64,000 nucleotides of DNA from Bacillota bacterium (GCA_023410445.1 JAEYPT010000006.1:359535-423534); one strand, 5' to 3'; shown: positions 15,901-24,747, counted from the stretch's first letter. Notes: generated by a model not told the origin, from the letters alone. Made by a program: numbers and translations.

Positions 15901-17910
15901 TGTCGTTTCCGTATCCACCGCATCCGTTGTGCCGGATCGGTAAAGCTTTACGATGTAACCGATCGCCCCGTTGACAGCTCCCCATCTTGCTTTTCCCGGA
16001 ATGGTCGTGTCCCATGCAAGATCGGTTGGGGCTGCGAGTGGTTTCATGTAATTGTATTCTGCGCTGGGGGAGGATTCCTCGCTGTCGGAGGTCGTTGTGC
16101 CGTCACCCTTTGCCAATACGGTAAAGGTATATGCACGGCTGCTGCCCGCTGTGATCTTACCGGTAAAATCATATTCCGTCGTGCCCGAGCCGACGGTTTC
16201 CGTATCAAATACACTCGTACTGCCGGATCGGTACAGATACACGGTGTAGCTGGTTGCACCGGTTACCGCACCCCAGGTTGCTTTGCCGGGTATCGCCGTA
16301 TCCCATGCCAGCCCCGACGGAACCGCCACTGCCGGGATGGGGTTCGTATAGGAATACGCCGCACTGCCTACTTCAGCGCTGTCGTCTGCTGTTGTTTTAT
16401 CCCCATTTGCACGTACGTAAAAGGTATAGCTTCCCGTATACGTTAGTTTACCCGTAAAGTCAAAAGAGGTCGTCCCAGCGGCAACGGTCTCCGTATCCTG
16501 TACTTTACCGGACTTCATAAGCCACACGGTATAGTTAACTGCACCGGTTACCGCGCTCCAGGTTGCTTTGCCGGGCGTGCCCGTATCCCACGCGAGCGCC
16601 GTCGGGGCCGACAGCGGCTTCAGATAGGTTTGTGGCGAGCTTGCCGAAGATTCCGAGGCGTCGTATGCGTTTGTTCCGTCGCCCAAGGCCGTCACCGTAA
16701 AGGAATAGGCGCCGGTTTCTGTCACCTTGCTTGTGAAATCACAGGTTGCATCGGTAACAGTTTCCGTATCCACTGCTCCCGTCGTGCCGGATTTGTACAG
16801 CTTTACGATATAACTGGTCGCACCCGGCACCATATCCCATAATGCCACAAAGTTGTAAGGTCTATCCCACCCAAGATTGTCGGCAGCGTTCAGTGTTTTA
16901 TAAACCGGATAGCCGCTGTTTGCATTCAGGCTGTCCGTCGACCAGGAAATGAGCCCGGTGTCCGTCGTATGCGAAGTAATTCCGGTGTTGAGCTTATCGA
17001 CAAACGATGCCGCCTTCATGTCATCCGCGGAAAGCGACGTGCACTCAGCCGTCGCGGTGGTATTGGCGCTTCTAATGGCAGTTGCGACATTCAGTGCATA
17101 GCACGAAGAGACCGTACAGGTGCTTCCGGAGGGGTCGAATGTCCGTCCGATCAACTCTCCCCCGGCATTTACACTGCCAAAAGCGAAGCAATTGTAAATA
17201 AGCTCTGACGCGGCTTCGCCAATCAGGCCGCCGGCCATGATTGTAGTGGTATCGCTCTGGTCATCGACGGACCCACCCGCGGAACAGTTCAGGACTTTCC
17301 CTTTATAGGATGTACCAGCAAGGCCGCCAATGTAAGAATGCGTGTTGCCGGGAACGCGTACCGTTACACCGGAGTAGCAGTTTTTGATCGTGGTTTGAAA
17401 GGCACAGCCAACCAGACCGCCGTTAAAGCTTGACATGTTATCACTGTCGTGAAACGGGCCCAAAACCCGATCATTATTGCAATTGTAAACGCTGCCGTAA
17501 ACACTGACGTTCTCAATGGTGGCGTTATAAGTGTTGGCAAACAATCCCGTTGCGTAAACGTTACCACTGCTGTAATTGACGTTCATGCCGGTGATTTTGT
17601 GCCCTTTGCCGTTAAACACGCCGGTAAAGCCGCTGCTTGCATTGTAATGGCCCGAATCAATGGACGGAGCACCGATGGGCGTCCATGTACCGGTGAGATT
17701 GATATCGCAGCCAAGTTCATAATTACCGCCCAGATTGTTGGCAATGGCGGCAAGCTGAGCCTGTGTGGTAATCACGGTTACATCGGCGGCTTTGGCTTTT
17801 ATCTCGCCGAAACCCGACAGAACGCTGGTGAAAAGCAGCGCCATCGCTGTTACCGTGCTGATAACCGCCCGGAAATTTACTCTCCTGTGCGTATTCCTAA
17901 CGTCTTTCAT
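12991..17910 (-). CDS. Giant secreted surface protein: GLUG + FN3-like + Ig-like repeats + shared C-terminal module
   Basis: An exported protein of about 1639 aa. The ATG at 17910 has AAAAGGGG 8 nt upstream; the frame extends further 5' without a ribosome site. In order it has a signal peptide (about 1-42, ending KAKAAD) and GLUG-type repeats (to about 330; motifs like GGLVG, GGLAG and GGLIGEA). Four FN3-like repeats follow, with the signature L-A-W-D-T-x-x-P-G-K-A-x-W (about 345-720). Next come four Ig-like bacterial repeats, S-V-T-V-S-P-S-T-A-S-V-x-K-G-G-S-Q-T-F (about 725-1100). A further Ig-like domain (L-E-V-T-G-T-Y-S-D) and a Ser-rich linker lead to the shared C-terminal module (about 1310-1639), which ends S-S-Q-R-Q-Y-G-T-F. 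No LPXTG or SLH anchor is visible. Divergent from the MalT-like regulator. Adhesion or matrix function is inferred. Confidence 0.9.
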   Translation of the reverse strand: MKDVRNTHRRVNFRAVISTVTAMALLFTSVLSGFGEIKAKAADVTVITTQAQLAAIANNLGGNYELGCDINLTGTWTPIGAPSIDSGHYNASSGFTGVFNGKGHKITGMNVNYSSGNVYATGLFANTYNATIENVSVYGSVYNCNNDRVLGPFHDSDNMSSFNGGLVGCAFQTTIKNCYSGVTVRVPGNTHSYIGGLAGTSYKGKVLNCSAGGSVDDQSDTTTIMAGGLIGEAASELIYNCFAFGSVNAGGELIGRTFDPSGSTCTVSSCYALNVATAIRSANTTATAECTSLSADDMKAASFVDKLNTGITSHTTDTGLISWSTDSLNANSGYPVYKTLNAADNLGWDRPYNFVALWDMVPGATSYIVKLYKSGTTGAVDTETVTDATCDFTSKVTETGAYSFTVTALGDGTNAYDASESSASSPQTYLKPLSAPTALAWDTGTPGKATWSAVTGAVNYTVWLMKSGKVQDTETVAAGTTSFDFTGKLTYTGSYTFYVRANGDKTTADDSAEVGSAAYSYTNPIPAVAVPSGLAWDTAIPGKATWGAVTGATSYTVYLYRSGSTSVFDTETVGSGTTEYDFTGKITAGSSRAYTFTVLAKGDGTTTSDSEESSPSAEYNYMKPLAAPTDLAWDTTIPGKARWGAVNGAIGYIVKLYRSGTTDAVDTETTGTPVNCDFTNKITVTGSYTFTVITRGNNSSSSNSPESSPSAAYSYTAPTPTATVDSVTVSPSTASVEKGGSQTFSATVTGSNSPAQTVTWTVTGKSSANTKIGNDGKLTVGTDENTGTTLTVTATSTVDTGKSGTATVTVAVSAPTVSSVTVSPSTASVEKGGSQTFSASVSGTNSPAQTVTWSVSGNNSANTQIGTDGKLTVGADEIADSLTVTATSTVDGTKSGTATVTVTPLPAPTVTSVSVSPSTASVAKGESKIFGATVTGSNSPAQTVTWGVSGQHSSGTAIGSDGKLTVGADETAATLTVTATSTVDATKFGTATVTVTTTPPPTPTVSSVTVSPSAPLVAKGGSQTFSATVTGSNSPDQSVTWSITGNSSSNTKIGTDGKLTVGADETAITVTVTATSTVDATKSGSVTVAVAPPIPVVLQSIAITKPASKLVYTVGDPLDLSGLEVTGTYSDKSTKVESITEANITGFDSSKPASSQRLTVTVGGKKATFTVEISAKEEPGSGIISAFSSLADSVKTQTVTLGTAISTLPQKLKAVVDGISNTFVSVAQWVSNITYNPNAAGTYDFTPVLDSGYQLKDSGVQLPHITVKVVAGGGSSSTKSSSEKPVPSSSTQTEINTAGNTAVVSTVADSTAVNGNTAEIAATVPSVNTDTGTSASLDPGKKASVEIDLPKDSILQQLAAKRDVALTVTVPSDVAANRNANLAVDIKVDSEILAAAQAAQSDVTVSVRDAGTQQLAYSWTFKGEDLAKSTVPVTNVNIAMSVRTTAEVPQVGAAAPNHSGVVLSFEHSGVLPAAASVRISVTGKGYKPGQTLYFYYYNPATQRIESLDNSAYTVDADDYVTVKISHCSDYVLLPQAARFLTLDTRSYTMAPNGSYEIGVKRTGADGTALRAYSSAQGAADVTELKNGNVKVTGVKAGLTYIMIDVYDSKNKRLTHASVRLNVQNGVKPSGSSQRQYGTF
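14640..15770 (-). repeat. Tandem repeats of about 280 bp encoding Ig-like domains
   Basis: Four direct repeats encode the Ig-like domains of the giant surface protein. The phrases encoding T-V-S-P-S-T-A-S-V-E-K-G-G-S-Q-T-F, G-S-N-S-P-A-Q-T-V-T-W and I-G-x-D-G-K-L-T-V-G recur with high nucleotide similarity. They could change copy number by recombination and are a place where short-read assemblies collapse. Confidence 0.8.
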
Positions 17911-18004
17911 TTTCGAACCCCTTTTCTTGCAATCGTACAATTTTACCAGCTATTTTTATTGCTCATGAAATCGCAAATAAATCAATTCGGCTATTGAGCA
18001 ATTC

Positions 18005-18082
18005 ATTATATCAAGGGTTAAAAAAAAATAAAATCACCCCGGGGTGAAGCTCTGTATCTTTTTTGTCAATTTATGTTATAAT
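18005..18082. promoter_or_regulatory. Divergent promoters with a shared 14-bp palindrome
   Basis: TCACCCCGGGGTGA (18034-18047) is a perfect palindrome. To its right is an extended -10 TGTTATAAT (18074-18082) with no good -35, serving the regulator at 18116. To its left, on the minus strand, TATAAT (18005-18010) with a poor -35 serves the giant protein gene. The palindrome centre falls at about -42 and -48 from the two predicted start points, the place where LuxR-family activators usually bind. Confidence 0.55.
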
Positions 18083-18115
18083 TTGAGATATTAATAAGAA
18101 AACAGGAATACGACA

Positions 18116-20686
18116 ATGGCTGCAATTAATTATGTAAATGATAAATTTATTCCGACGCCACTGCCCGAAATCTGTGCGCCGCGGCGCAGGCTTTTGGAGC
18201 TTTATGATCGGGCCTCACGAAACCGCCTGACCGTCGTCTGCGCTCCTGCGGGATATGGAAAAACGGTCTCTGCTTTGCTGTGGATCGGGGCCGCAAAACG
18301 CAGATCGGTTTGGATTGGGCTCGATGAATACGACAACGCTCCCTTTGTGTTTTATAAGCTGTTCTGCACCGGAATTCGGTCAGTACAGCCGGACAACACA
18401 AATATGGAGGGGATTCTGAACAGCAAAGCGTTTTATTCCTCCCCCGTTGAAAATACCATCCGCCTTCTGCTGGAGTTTCAGCAGGACGAAGGCGCTTATG
18501 TGCTGGTGTTGGATGATCTGCACACCATCACCAACAAAAAAATTCTGAAGTCCCTCCCGTTTATTCTGAAACGCCTGCCGCATTCGTTTCATGTTCTGCT
18601 TCTAAGCAGAACGAAACTCCCCGATGAATTGGAGGAATTCGCAGAAAGCAGGAACAGCGTCCCCATCACGGCGGACGAACTGGTTTTTTCCGAAGAGGAG
18701 ATCCGGGAATTTTATGCTGCTTTGGGGCGAAGTCTCTCCGAAGAACAGGCAAAAACAGTGCATGAGACAACGGGCGGCTGGGCCATCGCCGTGAATGCAC
18801 TGTCTAAAAATGAATCTCTCGACGCGCCCCAAGGTGGAGGGCAGTTTCTTGAGCGCTATATCAGCAAAAACATTTGGGATAAATGGGACCCGGAACTTCG
18901 GGAGTTCATGCTGGTTACCTCCGTGGCAAACGAGATGGACGCGGAGCTGTGCTGGGTTCTCACCGGCAGAAAAGATGCCGATGAAATTCTCGATAACCTG
19001 CTGATCCAAAATCTGTTCGCGGTCAAAACCTCGCAGCATACTTATCGATATCACCACCTGTTTCTGGAGTTTCTCAGAGGTAAACTGGAAGAGCGCCCGG
19101 ATATCAACGTTCCGGAATTGACACTGAAAATTGCCGGGCTGTATTACGATCGGGGAGAATACTTTTCGGCCCTTGCCTATTACGTCCAGATGAAAAGCCA
19201 AGACGGCATCAACCGCTGTTTTTATCAGTTGAACTCCGCTTACCAGGATTTCAGCGTTGAAGAGTGGATCAATTACACCTCCGCTTTTGTGTTGGACCGG
19301 CTGCCGGAGGAATTCATCCGCAATAATATCACCTTGCTGATCGAAGCAGCGTGGGCGAACTTTTTGAATGGAAACGCCAAGGCCACCCTGCACTACATCG
19401 ATGCGACACAAGAATATATCGCCTCCGGCAGCAATCTGGATTTTTTAAAGAAGACGGATCTGCTGGGATTCGCCATGACCATCGGATTTGCCGATTTTCG
19501 CATGGGTCTGCATGAATTTGCCGAAAGCTTCGCCGGTTGGATCGATGCGCTTTCGGAGCAAAGCATGGATGAATTGAATCTGTACACCCCGTCGATTACG
19601 CAGAATTTCCCCTTCATGCACCGTTCGATCTGCGACTGTCTGGAAGTTTTAGTCGATATGGACGGACGGCTGCAGGAAATCATCGATGTGTTCGGCGCCT
19701 TTTACCCCAAGGAAGTCGGCCTATTCTGCAGCTGTATCCGGGCGGGGCTGTACTATGAACAGAATGAGCTGGGGAATGCCCTCAGCGTCATTACCGCAGC
19801 GCAGAGCCAGCTTTCCAAAGAACTTCGCTTTGAGATGCATTTCTGTGTATCCATGCTGCTGTCCGATATTCTGGACGCTCTGGGGAAAGCGGAGGAATCG
19901 AAAAAGGAGCGGGACCAGTTTTCCGCGCGCCTCCGAGAAGAAAACGCCCTTTACCTCAATCCGAATTTTCTGGCGGTTGATACAAAAAGCAAGCTGCGTG
20001 GCGGTGACCGAAACGCCGCGGCCGAATGGTTGAACCAGTTTTTTGTTACGGACGGGGAACCGCTTCGTTTTTATAAGCTCTACCAGTATTTCACCACCGT
20101 GCGGGCTTACCTGGTACTATCCGAGACGAAAAAAGCCGGGGAGCTTCTGAAAAAGCTGAAAACGCTTTGTGCGGAGTACCGCAGGCCGCTGGATGTAGCC
20201 GAAGTCTGTGTGTTGCAGGCCGCACTTTTCTGGGCGACCGGTTCCCAGAAAAAGGCCGTGCAGCTGCTGGAAGATACCCTGCTCACCATGCAGCCCTACC
20301 GGGTTGTGCGCATCATTGCGAATGAAGGCGCGGCCGTACTTCCCATTCTGAAAAAGATCGCGTTTCAGGCAGAGCAGCCGGAGTATTCCGGTAAGCTTGA
20401 CAGCCTCTATGTAAATCAGGTGTTGCTGTGCTCTTATGAGGTTTCCACCCAACATCAGGGAACCACCTGCCATTTGAACGAAAAAGCGGTGAAGCTGTCC
20501 CAAAAGCAGCAGGACATTCTCGCGCTGCTGGCGCAGGGCTACAAAAACGCGGATATTGTCAGCATCACCGGGCTGACGATCAATACCATCAAAACTCATA
20601 CTAAGCTGATTTATGAAAAGTTAGGCGTTAACAAGGCGGCCGATGCGGTCATGGAGGCAAAGCGGCGTGGGCTGATTGAGCCGTAA
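18116..20686 (+). CDS. MalT-type LuxR-family ATP-dependent transcriptional activator
   Basis: A STAND-class regulator of 856 aa. It has an N-terminal NTPase domain with Walker A (APAGYGKTVSALLW, about residues 41-54) and Walker B (VLVLDDLHTI, about 128-137). A long helical TPR-like sensor region (about 330-760) follows. The C-terminal LuxR helix-turn-helix (LSQKQQDILALLAQGYKNAD, then TINTIKTHTKLIYEKLGV) ends near residue 850. Family members bind an inducer and ATP, oligomerise and activate promoters. The ribosome site is AGGA, 9 nt before the ATG. It is divergent from the giant surface protein gene, with a shared palindrome between, so it is the likely activator of that gene and perhaps of itself. 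A paralogue, frameshifted, is at 58071. Confidence 0.93.
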   Translation: MAAINYVNDKFIPTPLPEICAPRRRLLELYDRASRNRLTVVCAPAGYGKTVSALLWIGAAKRRSVWIGLDEYDNAPFVFYKLFCTGIRSVQPDNTNMEGILNSKAFYSSPVENTIRLLLEFQQDEGAYVLVLDDLHTITNKKILKSLPFILKRLPHSFHVLLLSRTKLPDELEEFAESRNSVPITADELVFSEEEIREFYAALGRSLSEEQAKTVHETTGGWAIAVNALSKNESLDAPQGGGQFLERYISKNIWDKWDPELREFMLVTSVANEMDAELCWVLTGRKDADEILDNLLIQNLFAVKTSQHTYRYHHLFLEFLRGKLEERPDINVPELTLKIAGLYYDRGEYFSALAYYVQMKSQDGINRCFYQLNSAYQDFSVEEWINYTSAFVLDRLPEEFIRNNITLLIEAAWANFLNGNAKATLHYIDATQEYIASGSNLDFLKKTDLLGFAMTIGFADFRMGLHEFAESFAGWIDALSEQSMDELNLYTPSITQNFPFMHRSICDCLEVLVDMDGRLQEIIDVFGAFYPKEVGLFCSCIRAGLYYEQNELGNALSVITAAQSQLSKELRFEMHFCVSMLLSDILDALGKAEESKKERDQFSARLREENALYLNPNFLAVDTKSKLRGGDRNAAAEWLNQFFVTDGEPLRFYKLYQYFTTVRAYLVLSETKKAGELLKKLKTLCAEYRRPLDVAEVCVLQAALFWATGSQKKAVQLLEDTLLTMQPYRVVRIIANEGAAVLPILKKIAFQAEQPEYSGKLDSLYVNQVLLCSYEVSTQHQGTTCHLNEKAVKLSQKQQDILALLAQGYKNADIVSITGLTINTIKTHTKLIYEKLGVNKAADAVMEAKRRGLIEP

Positions 20687-20736
20687 GACGAAATCTGACA
20701 AAGAACTTGACGTCACCGCTGAAATCAGCGCACAGA

Positions 20737-20777
20737 AAAGCCCGAAAAGCCAACATCAGACGGCTTTTCGGGCTTTC
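20737..20777. terminator. Bidirectional terminator between regulator and alcohol dehydrogenase
   Basis: A 15-bp stem, AAAGCCCGAAAAGCC with GGCTTTTCGGGCTTT (20737-20751 with 20762-20776), lies between convergent genes. The arms are nearly identical to the hairpin at 2235. Confidence 0.75.
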
Positions 20778-20813
20778 TATTTGTCTTATAAATTAGATTC
20801 AATCAACAGAGAA

Positions 20814-21875
20814 CTACCAAGTGATTTTGACCATCGGTTTAATCAAATCGCCGGGCTTTTTATCCATTACATCGAACGCTTCCGGAATTTTGTCAAAACC
20901 CTCAAATTTATAGTTCAGCATTTTTTCCGGGTGAACGCGTCCGGCACGGATCAGGTTCAGCAGCTTTTGAATGCGAACCGCTCCGCCCGGGCAGAAACCG
21001 CCGCGGATGGTAACGTCACCCATACCCATAAACACCAGCGGGGTCGGAATATGGTAAGCGTCGGTTGCATCCAGATAGTTGATATTGGAAACGTTTCCGT
21101 TCGGCCTGACAACCGACAGAGCCTGATTCATCGTGCCGGCATTGCCGCCCGCAATAATGGCACTGTCAACCTTGCCGCCCGCAATGGAGAGAATCTGTTC
21201 CACAACATCTCCGTTTTTGTAGCTGACAATGTCGGTAGCGCCGTATTCTTTGGCGAGCGCAACACAGTTGGGACGTGTGCCGATCGCGATAATACGGCCT
21301 GCGCCAAGCAGAGCAGCACCGGCAACCGCCATTAAGCCGACCGGTCCGATGCCGAAAACGACAACCGTGTCGCCCAGCTGAATATTGGCCATTTCAGCTC
21401 CGTACATACCGGTCGACATCATGTCCGTTGTCATTAACGCGGCTTCCATGGAAACGTCCGACGGCAGAAGGACCAGGTTCGCGTCCGCGTTGTTAACCGA
21501 GAAAAACTCAGCAAAAGTGCCGTCTTTCGCAAGCAAAAATTTAAAGCTGGAAGCGGTAGTCAAATCATGCGCGTTATTGCCGCCTTTTCTCTGAACGCCG
21601 AGTGCTTCCCAGTTCGGAGTCGTGCAGGGAACAACGACAACGTCGCCGACTTTGAACCTTGTGACCATGGAGCCGACTTCCACGATTTCACCGACTGCTT
21701 CATGACCGAGAATTCTATCCTCAACCGGTCCGCTTCCGCCATGCACCATGTGAGTGTCGGAGGAACAGGGAGCGATCATTAACGGGCGAAGAATGGCGTC
21801 CATAGGGCCCGCCGTTGGCTTTTCGTGTTCCAGCCATCCTGGCTGTCCAACACGAATCATACCGTAACCTTTCAT
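20814..21875 (-). CDS. NADP-dependent secondary alcohol (isopropanol) dehydrogenase
   Basis: A zinc-dependent medium-chain dehydrogenase of 353 aa. It is colinear with the Clostridium beijerinckii / Thermoanaerobacter brockii secondary alcohol dehydrogenases, which interconvert acetone or other ketones and secondary alcohols with NADPH. It has the family's start (MKGYGMIRVGQPGW), the catalytic zinc ligands Cys37 (APCSSD), His in ILGHEAVGE and Asp in MTTDMMSTG, and the Rossmann motif GIGPVGLMAVAGAALLGAGR with the downstream G-T-R-P linked to NADP preference. AGGAGGT sits just before the ATG. It is a single gene with its own terminator. The substrate preference is inferred from family resemblance. 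Confidence 0.93.
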   Translation of the reverse strand: MKGYGMIRVGQPGWLEHEKPTAGPMDAILRPLMIAPCSSDTHMVHGGSGPVEDRILGHEAVGEIVEVGSMVTRFKVGDVVVVPCTTPNWEALGVQRKGGNNAHDLTTASSFKFLLAKDGTFAEFFSVNNADANLVLLPSDVSMEAALMTTDMMSTGMYGAEMANIQLGDTVVVFGIGPVGLMAVAGAALLGAGRIIAIGTRPNCVALAKEYGATDIVSYKNGDVVEQILSIAGGKVDSAIIAGGNAGTMNQALSVVRPNGNVSNINYLDATDAYHIPTPLVFMGMGDVTIRGGFCPGGAVRIQKLLNLIRAGRVHPEKMLNYKFEGFDKIPEAFDVMDKKPGDLIKPMVKITW

Positions 21876-22162
21876 AAAAGACCTCCTATTTATATCATAA
21901 TTTGGGTTAAGTTTAGTATACCATTTTTATCCGTTATTCAGCAAGATAAGATGGTTAAAATGTTCACAATTTTTTGGGTGTACCAATGATATCGAGTTGT
22001 CGCTGGCGAACTTTCTTCTTTTCTTCGAATCCTGTACTGAGGAAGTTGGTTCATTTCGGATCATAAAGAAAATATTCGAAACCTGATTGTAATTTTTACA
22101 GTAGAATAATATAATCTTATTGAGTTTTTAATAAAGAACTATTCTTATGGTGGTGAAAACTA

Positions 22163-22993
22163 ATGGAAGTCAGCTCAATGGCAAAGACGAAAAATTGGAT
22201 TTTTCTATTTCTATTGCTGGGACTTTTGGTACTGAGATTCCCGTTTCTGATTTTGGCAAATTATAAGATTATACCGGTTTCTGCGGAACTGGTAAGCCCC
22301 ATCTTTTCTGGCGGAACCTATTTACTTACAGCAATCCTGATTTTTCTGATGCGCGATTTTCTGTCAAATTACAATATGGGCCTGGGCGCAGTTATCCTGT
22401 TTCTAGTGGCTCCTTTTGCCGCATTGTGGGGCGAAGCGGTAAGCTATAAATTCCTCTCCTATGTACAGCAGGATTTATGGTTTCGAATCGGAGTTTCCAT
22501 ATGCCTGCTGATTGCACTCATCATTGCTCACCCGAAGCTACGAAGACGAAGTGCGAAACAAATCTTGTTATGGATTTTAGTTGCGATCGTTCTGGGAATC
22601 GTTACCGGAGTAATCCTCGGAAAAATTGGGAGCCTTCAAACAAAAGAGAGAAGTCCAGCCTCTCCGACGATTGTAACGTTTGTTACCGCATTTTCCATCC
22701 AATTAGGGAATGCCGCGGCTATGGAGGAGCCTCTTTTCAGAGGGTTTCTGTGGGGATTGTTAAGGAAATTACACTGGCATGAGCCGTGGATATGGATTTT
22801 TCAGGCTGCGTTGTTTTGGCTTGGCCACATTTATTATCTTGGAGTATTTAACTACTCCTTCTTCATTATTGTTCCTGTTTCCGCTTTAATTCTAGGTTTT
22901 GCAGCATGGCGATCAAGGAGCATTGGAACAAGCATGATTATGCATGGGTTGATCAATTCACTCGGAGATATTGTCGCACATTATACTTGGTAA
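22163..22993 (+). CDS. CPBP-family intramembrane metalloprotease
   Basis: A polytopic membrane protein of 276 aa (about 7-8 TM) with the three CPBP/Abi motifs in order: EEPLFRGF (motif 1, a variant of EExxxR), FWLGHIYY (motif 2, His) and HGLINSLGD (motif 3, His/Asn). Relatives include prenyl-protein proteases and bacteriocin self-immunity proteins. Nothing nearby points to a bacteriocin, so the substrate is unknown. GGTGGTG precedes the ATG. A strong terminator follows. Confidence 0.9.
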   Translation: MEVSSMAKTKNWIFLFLLLGLLVLRFPFLILANYKIIPVSAELVSPIFSGGTYLLTAILIFLMRDFLSNYNMGLGAVILFLVAPFAALWGEAVSYKFLSYVQQDLWFRIGVSICLLIALIIAHPKLRRRSAKQILLWILVAIVLGIVTGVILGKIGSLQTKERSPASPTIVTFVTAFSIQLGNAAAMEEPLFRGFLWGLLRKLHWHEPWIWIFQAALFWLGHIYYLGVFNYSFFIIVPVSALILGFAAWRSRSIGTSMIMHGLINSLGDIVAHYTW

Positions 22994-23012
22994 TGGAGTG
23001 TCTTTCAGAAGC

Positions 23013-23055
23013 AAAAGCGCAGCCACAGAGCTTTCACTCTGTGGCTGCGCTTTTT
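23013..23055. terminator. Strong bidirectional terminator
   Basis: An 18-bp perfect stem, AAAAGCGCAGCCACAGAG with CTCTGTGGCTGCGCTTTT (23013-23030 with 23037-23054), serves the convergent CPBP and GrpB genes. Similar hairpins occur at 29751 and 41606. Confidence 0.85.
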
Positions 23056-23089
23056 CAATTACGCAACGTTCAAACAGGAAAGATTTCGA

Positions 23090-23671
23090 TCAACCGGGCG
23101 CACTTGCCGATGAATCGTATTTTCTTCCATACTCCATCATTGCCTTTTGCGTATATTTCTGAATAAATTCTGTTTTGCTTTCCGTATATCCGTTCCGGTC
23201 ATGTTCATACTGCTTCCAAAGAGACAGCTTTAATTTTTCATACTCATTTGCGATTTCGGCATGTTCGTTCAGGTAATCCCTGAAATATAATTCGTCGTTG
23301 TCACCGAATTCCCGAAGATGCAAATGAAATACTTTTTCTGCAAAGCCCTTTGGAGTATATCCCCTGTTAAAATCAATTTGAGTATCCGTCTGCGCAATGC
23401 ATCGATAGTCGTTTTGTAAAAGCAGTTTTTTGATTGTTTCGTGATCACTTGCATCGGCTTCCACTAAAATGTCGATAATTGGTTTTGCCCAAATACCATG
23501 GATCGACGTACTGCCAATGTGATGAATGTTCGCTGCAGCCGGAAGCAGAGGCTGAATACGGTTTTTTTCGGTCTGATACCAATTTTCCCAACAGGCTTGC
23601 TGCTCCACCAGTTGTATTGGGAACAATTGCCACAGTTCTTCGAGTGACATATCGGATAAAGCTTTCCCCAT
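23090..23671 (-). CDS. GrpB family protein (nucleotidyltransferase fold)
   Basis: A 193-aa cytoplasmic protein of the GrpB/UPF0157 family, a nucleotidyltransferase-like fold found alone or fused to dephospho-CoA kinase. The family signature H-I-G-S-T-S-I is present, followed by A-K-P-I-I-D-I-L-V-E with the acidic metal-binding residues, and later H-L-H-L. No substrate is established for stand-alone members. It is the last gene of a likely three-gene operon (nitroreductase, DUF3781, GrpB). GAGGAAAG precedes the ATG at 23671. Confidence 0.9.
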   Translation of the reverse strand: MGKALSDMSLEELWQLFPIQLVEQQACWENWYQTEKNRIQPLLPAAANIHHIGSTSIHGIWAKPIIDILVEADASDHETIKKLLLQNDYRCIAQTDTQIDFNRGYTPKGFAEKVFHLHLREFGDNDELYFRDYLNEHAEIANEYEKLKLSLWKQYEHDRNGYTESKTEFIQKYTQKAMMEYGRKYDSSASAPG

Positions 23672-23688
23672 GAACGTACTTTCCTCGT

Positions 23689-23946
23689 TTATGATCTTTT
23701 CAGTTTATGAACGGTAATTATGGTATAGCAAGAAGCGTTTACGGTTATTTCAAACCCGTCTACGGTAATGTACCAGTTTTTTCCGTGTCTTGCTATTGTT
23801 GCATTCGGTTTTTGTATTTTTTCGCTGCACCATTCAACTACATCGTCAACATGAAAAGAAAGATTTCTTTTCATTCGGGCAACTCCCAATTCGGTTGTAT
23901 GCAGCTTCTCTAAATTATGAATCAGTTCATTCTGGTTACTCTCCAT
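23689..23946 (-). CDS. DUF3781 family small protein
   Basis: An 85-aa protein resembling the DUF3781 family. It has an N-terminal helix (ELIHNLEKLHTTELGVARMK), then the core C-S-E-K-I with N-W-Y-I-T-V-D-G-F-E-I-T-V-N and a C-terminal T-I-I-T-V-H-K. The frame is open further upstream, but GGGAT before the ATG at 23946 marks the start. It lies 17 bp upstream of the GrpB gene and 46 bp downstream of the nitroreductase gene. Function unknown. Confidence 0.82.
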   Translation of the reverse strand: MESNQNELIHNLEKLHTTELGVARMKRNLSFHVDDVVEWCSEKIQKPNATIARHGKNWYITVDGFEITVNASCYTIITVHKLKRS

Positions 23947-23992
23947 TTGTGCGATCCCGCCCTTGTATCCGATGTGCTCATTATTACAGATA

Positions 23993-24607
23993 TTACCATT
24001 GATCCATATGAATTTTATCTTCCAGATTGTATTCCTTCTGTTGAATGACCGCTGCCGCTTTTGAAGGATACCCCAATGCAATGTAACACGGCATCACATA
24101 CTCTTTGGGATGATTAACAACTTCTAAAATGTGTTCCGGTTCTTTTCCTGCTGGAATCCGAATTGCCGCACCCAATCCTTCCGCCGCAGCGGCGAGCAAT
24201 ATATTTTCGATACAGCACCAGATCGAGGCAAAGTAATTCAGGGATTCCAACGCTTCTGGCTCCAAAAGAGGGGAACTTTGTTTAAAAAACGGTAAAATCA
24301 AGCATCCCGATTTCAAGAGCATTTGAACTTGTTTCGGAATAGCGTCAACATACATTTGCTGTTGGCAATCGTCCGAAAAAAGCCTCGTTTTCGTTATGTC
24401 TTCTGTTCTCTTTTGGGGAATCGCCTGGATAATCGATGCTATTTTCTGCCTGTCTCTGACTACAACAAACTCCCAGTTTCGCATATGATCGTTCGTAGGC
24501 GCTTTTAAGCCCGCTGCTAAGATTCTTTTTACAACACCTGTCTCAACTGGGGTTTCACTGAAATCACGTATGGTTCTGCGGGCATCTATGGCATGATAAA
24601 ATTCCAT
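23993..24607 (-). CDS. Nitroreductase-family flavoprotein
   Basis: An FMN-dependent NAD(P)H oxidoreductase of 204 aa. The family hallmarks are at the N terminus (A-R-R-T-I-R-D-F-S, then LKAPTNDHMRNWEFVVV), where Arg and Ser/Thr side chains hold FMN phosphate. The C-terminal A-A-A-E-G-L-G-A-A-I-R-I-P region matches the usual A-x-x-x-G-L-G-s box. Natural substrates (quinones, flavins, nitro compounds, enones) cannot be told apart by sequence. The ribosome site AAGGGAG precedes the ATG. First gene of the three-gene unit. Confidence 0.9.
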   Translation of the reverse strand: MEFYHAIDARRTIRDFSETPVETGVVKRILAAGLKAPTNDHMRNWEFVVVRDRQKIASIIQAIPQKRTEDITKTRLFSDDCQQQMYVDAIPKQVQMLLKSGCLILPFFKQSSPLLEPEALESLNYFASIWCCIENILLAAAAEGLGAAIRIPAGKEPEHILEVVNHPKEYVMPCYIALGYPSKAAAVIQQKEYNLEDKIHMDQW

Positions 24608-24747
24608 GATTTATCTCCCTTTCCTATCGATCATCGGGGTTTCTTCGGAATGTCCGCTTCTGTAAAATTTGTGTATAGGCTGTTTTCTCCACACAGTCCT
24701 CAGAAAACGTTCTGTGAACCGTATGGAGAAATCCAATCGTTATTACC

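Noticed and set aside
18602..19411. Minus-strand frame of 269 codons inside the MalT-like gene
   Set aside because: Shadow of a conserved coding region; no family features or start signals.
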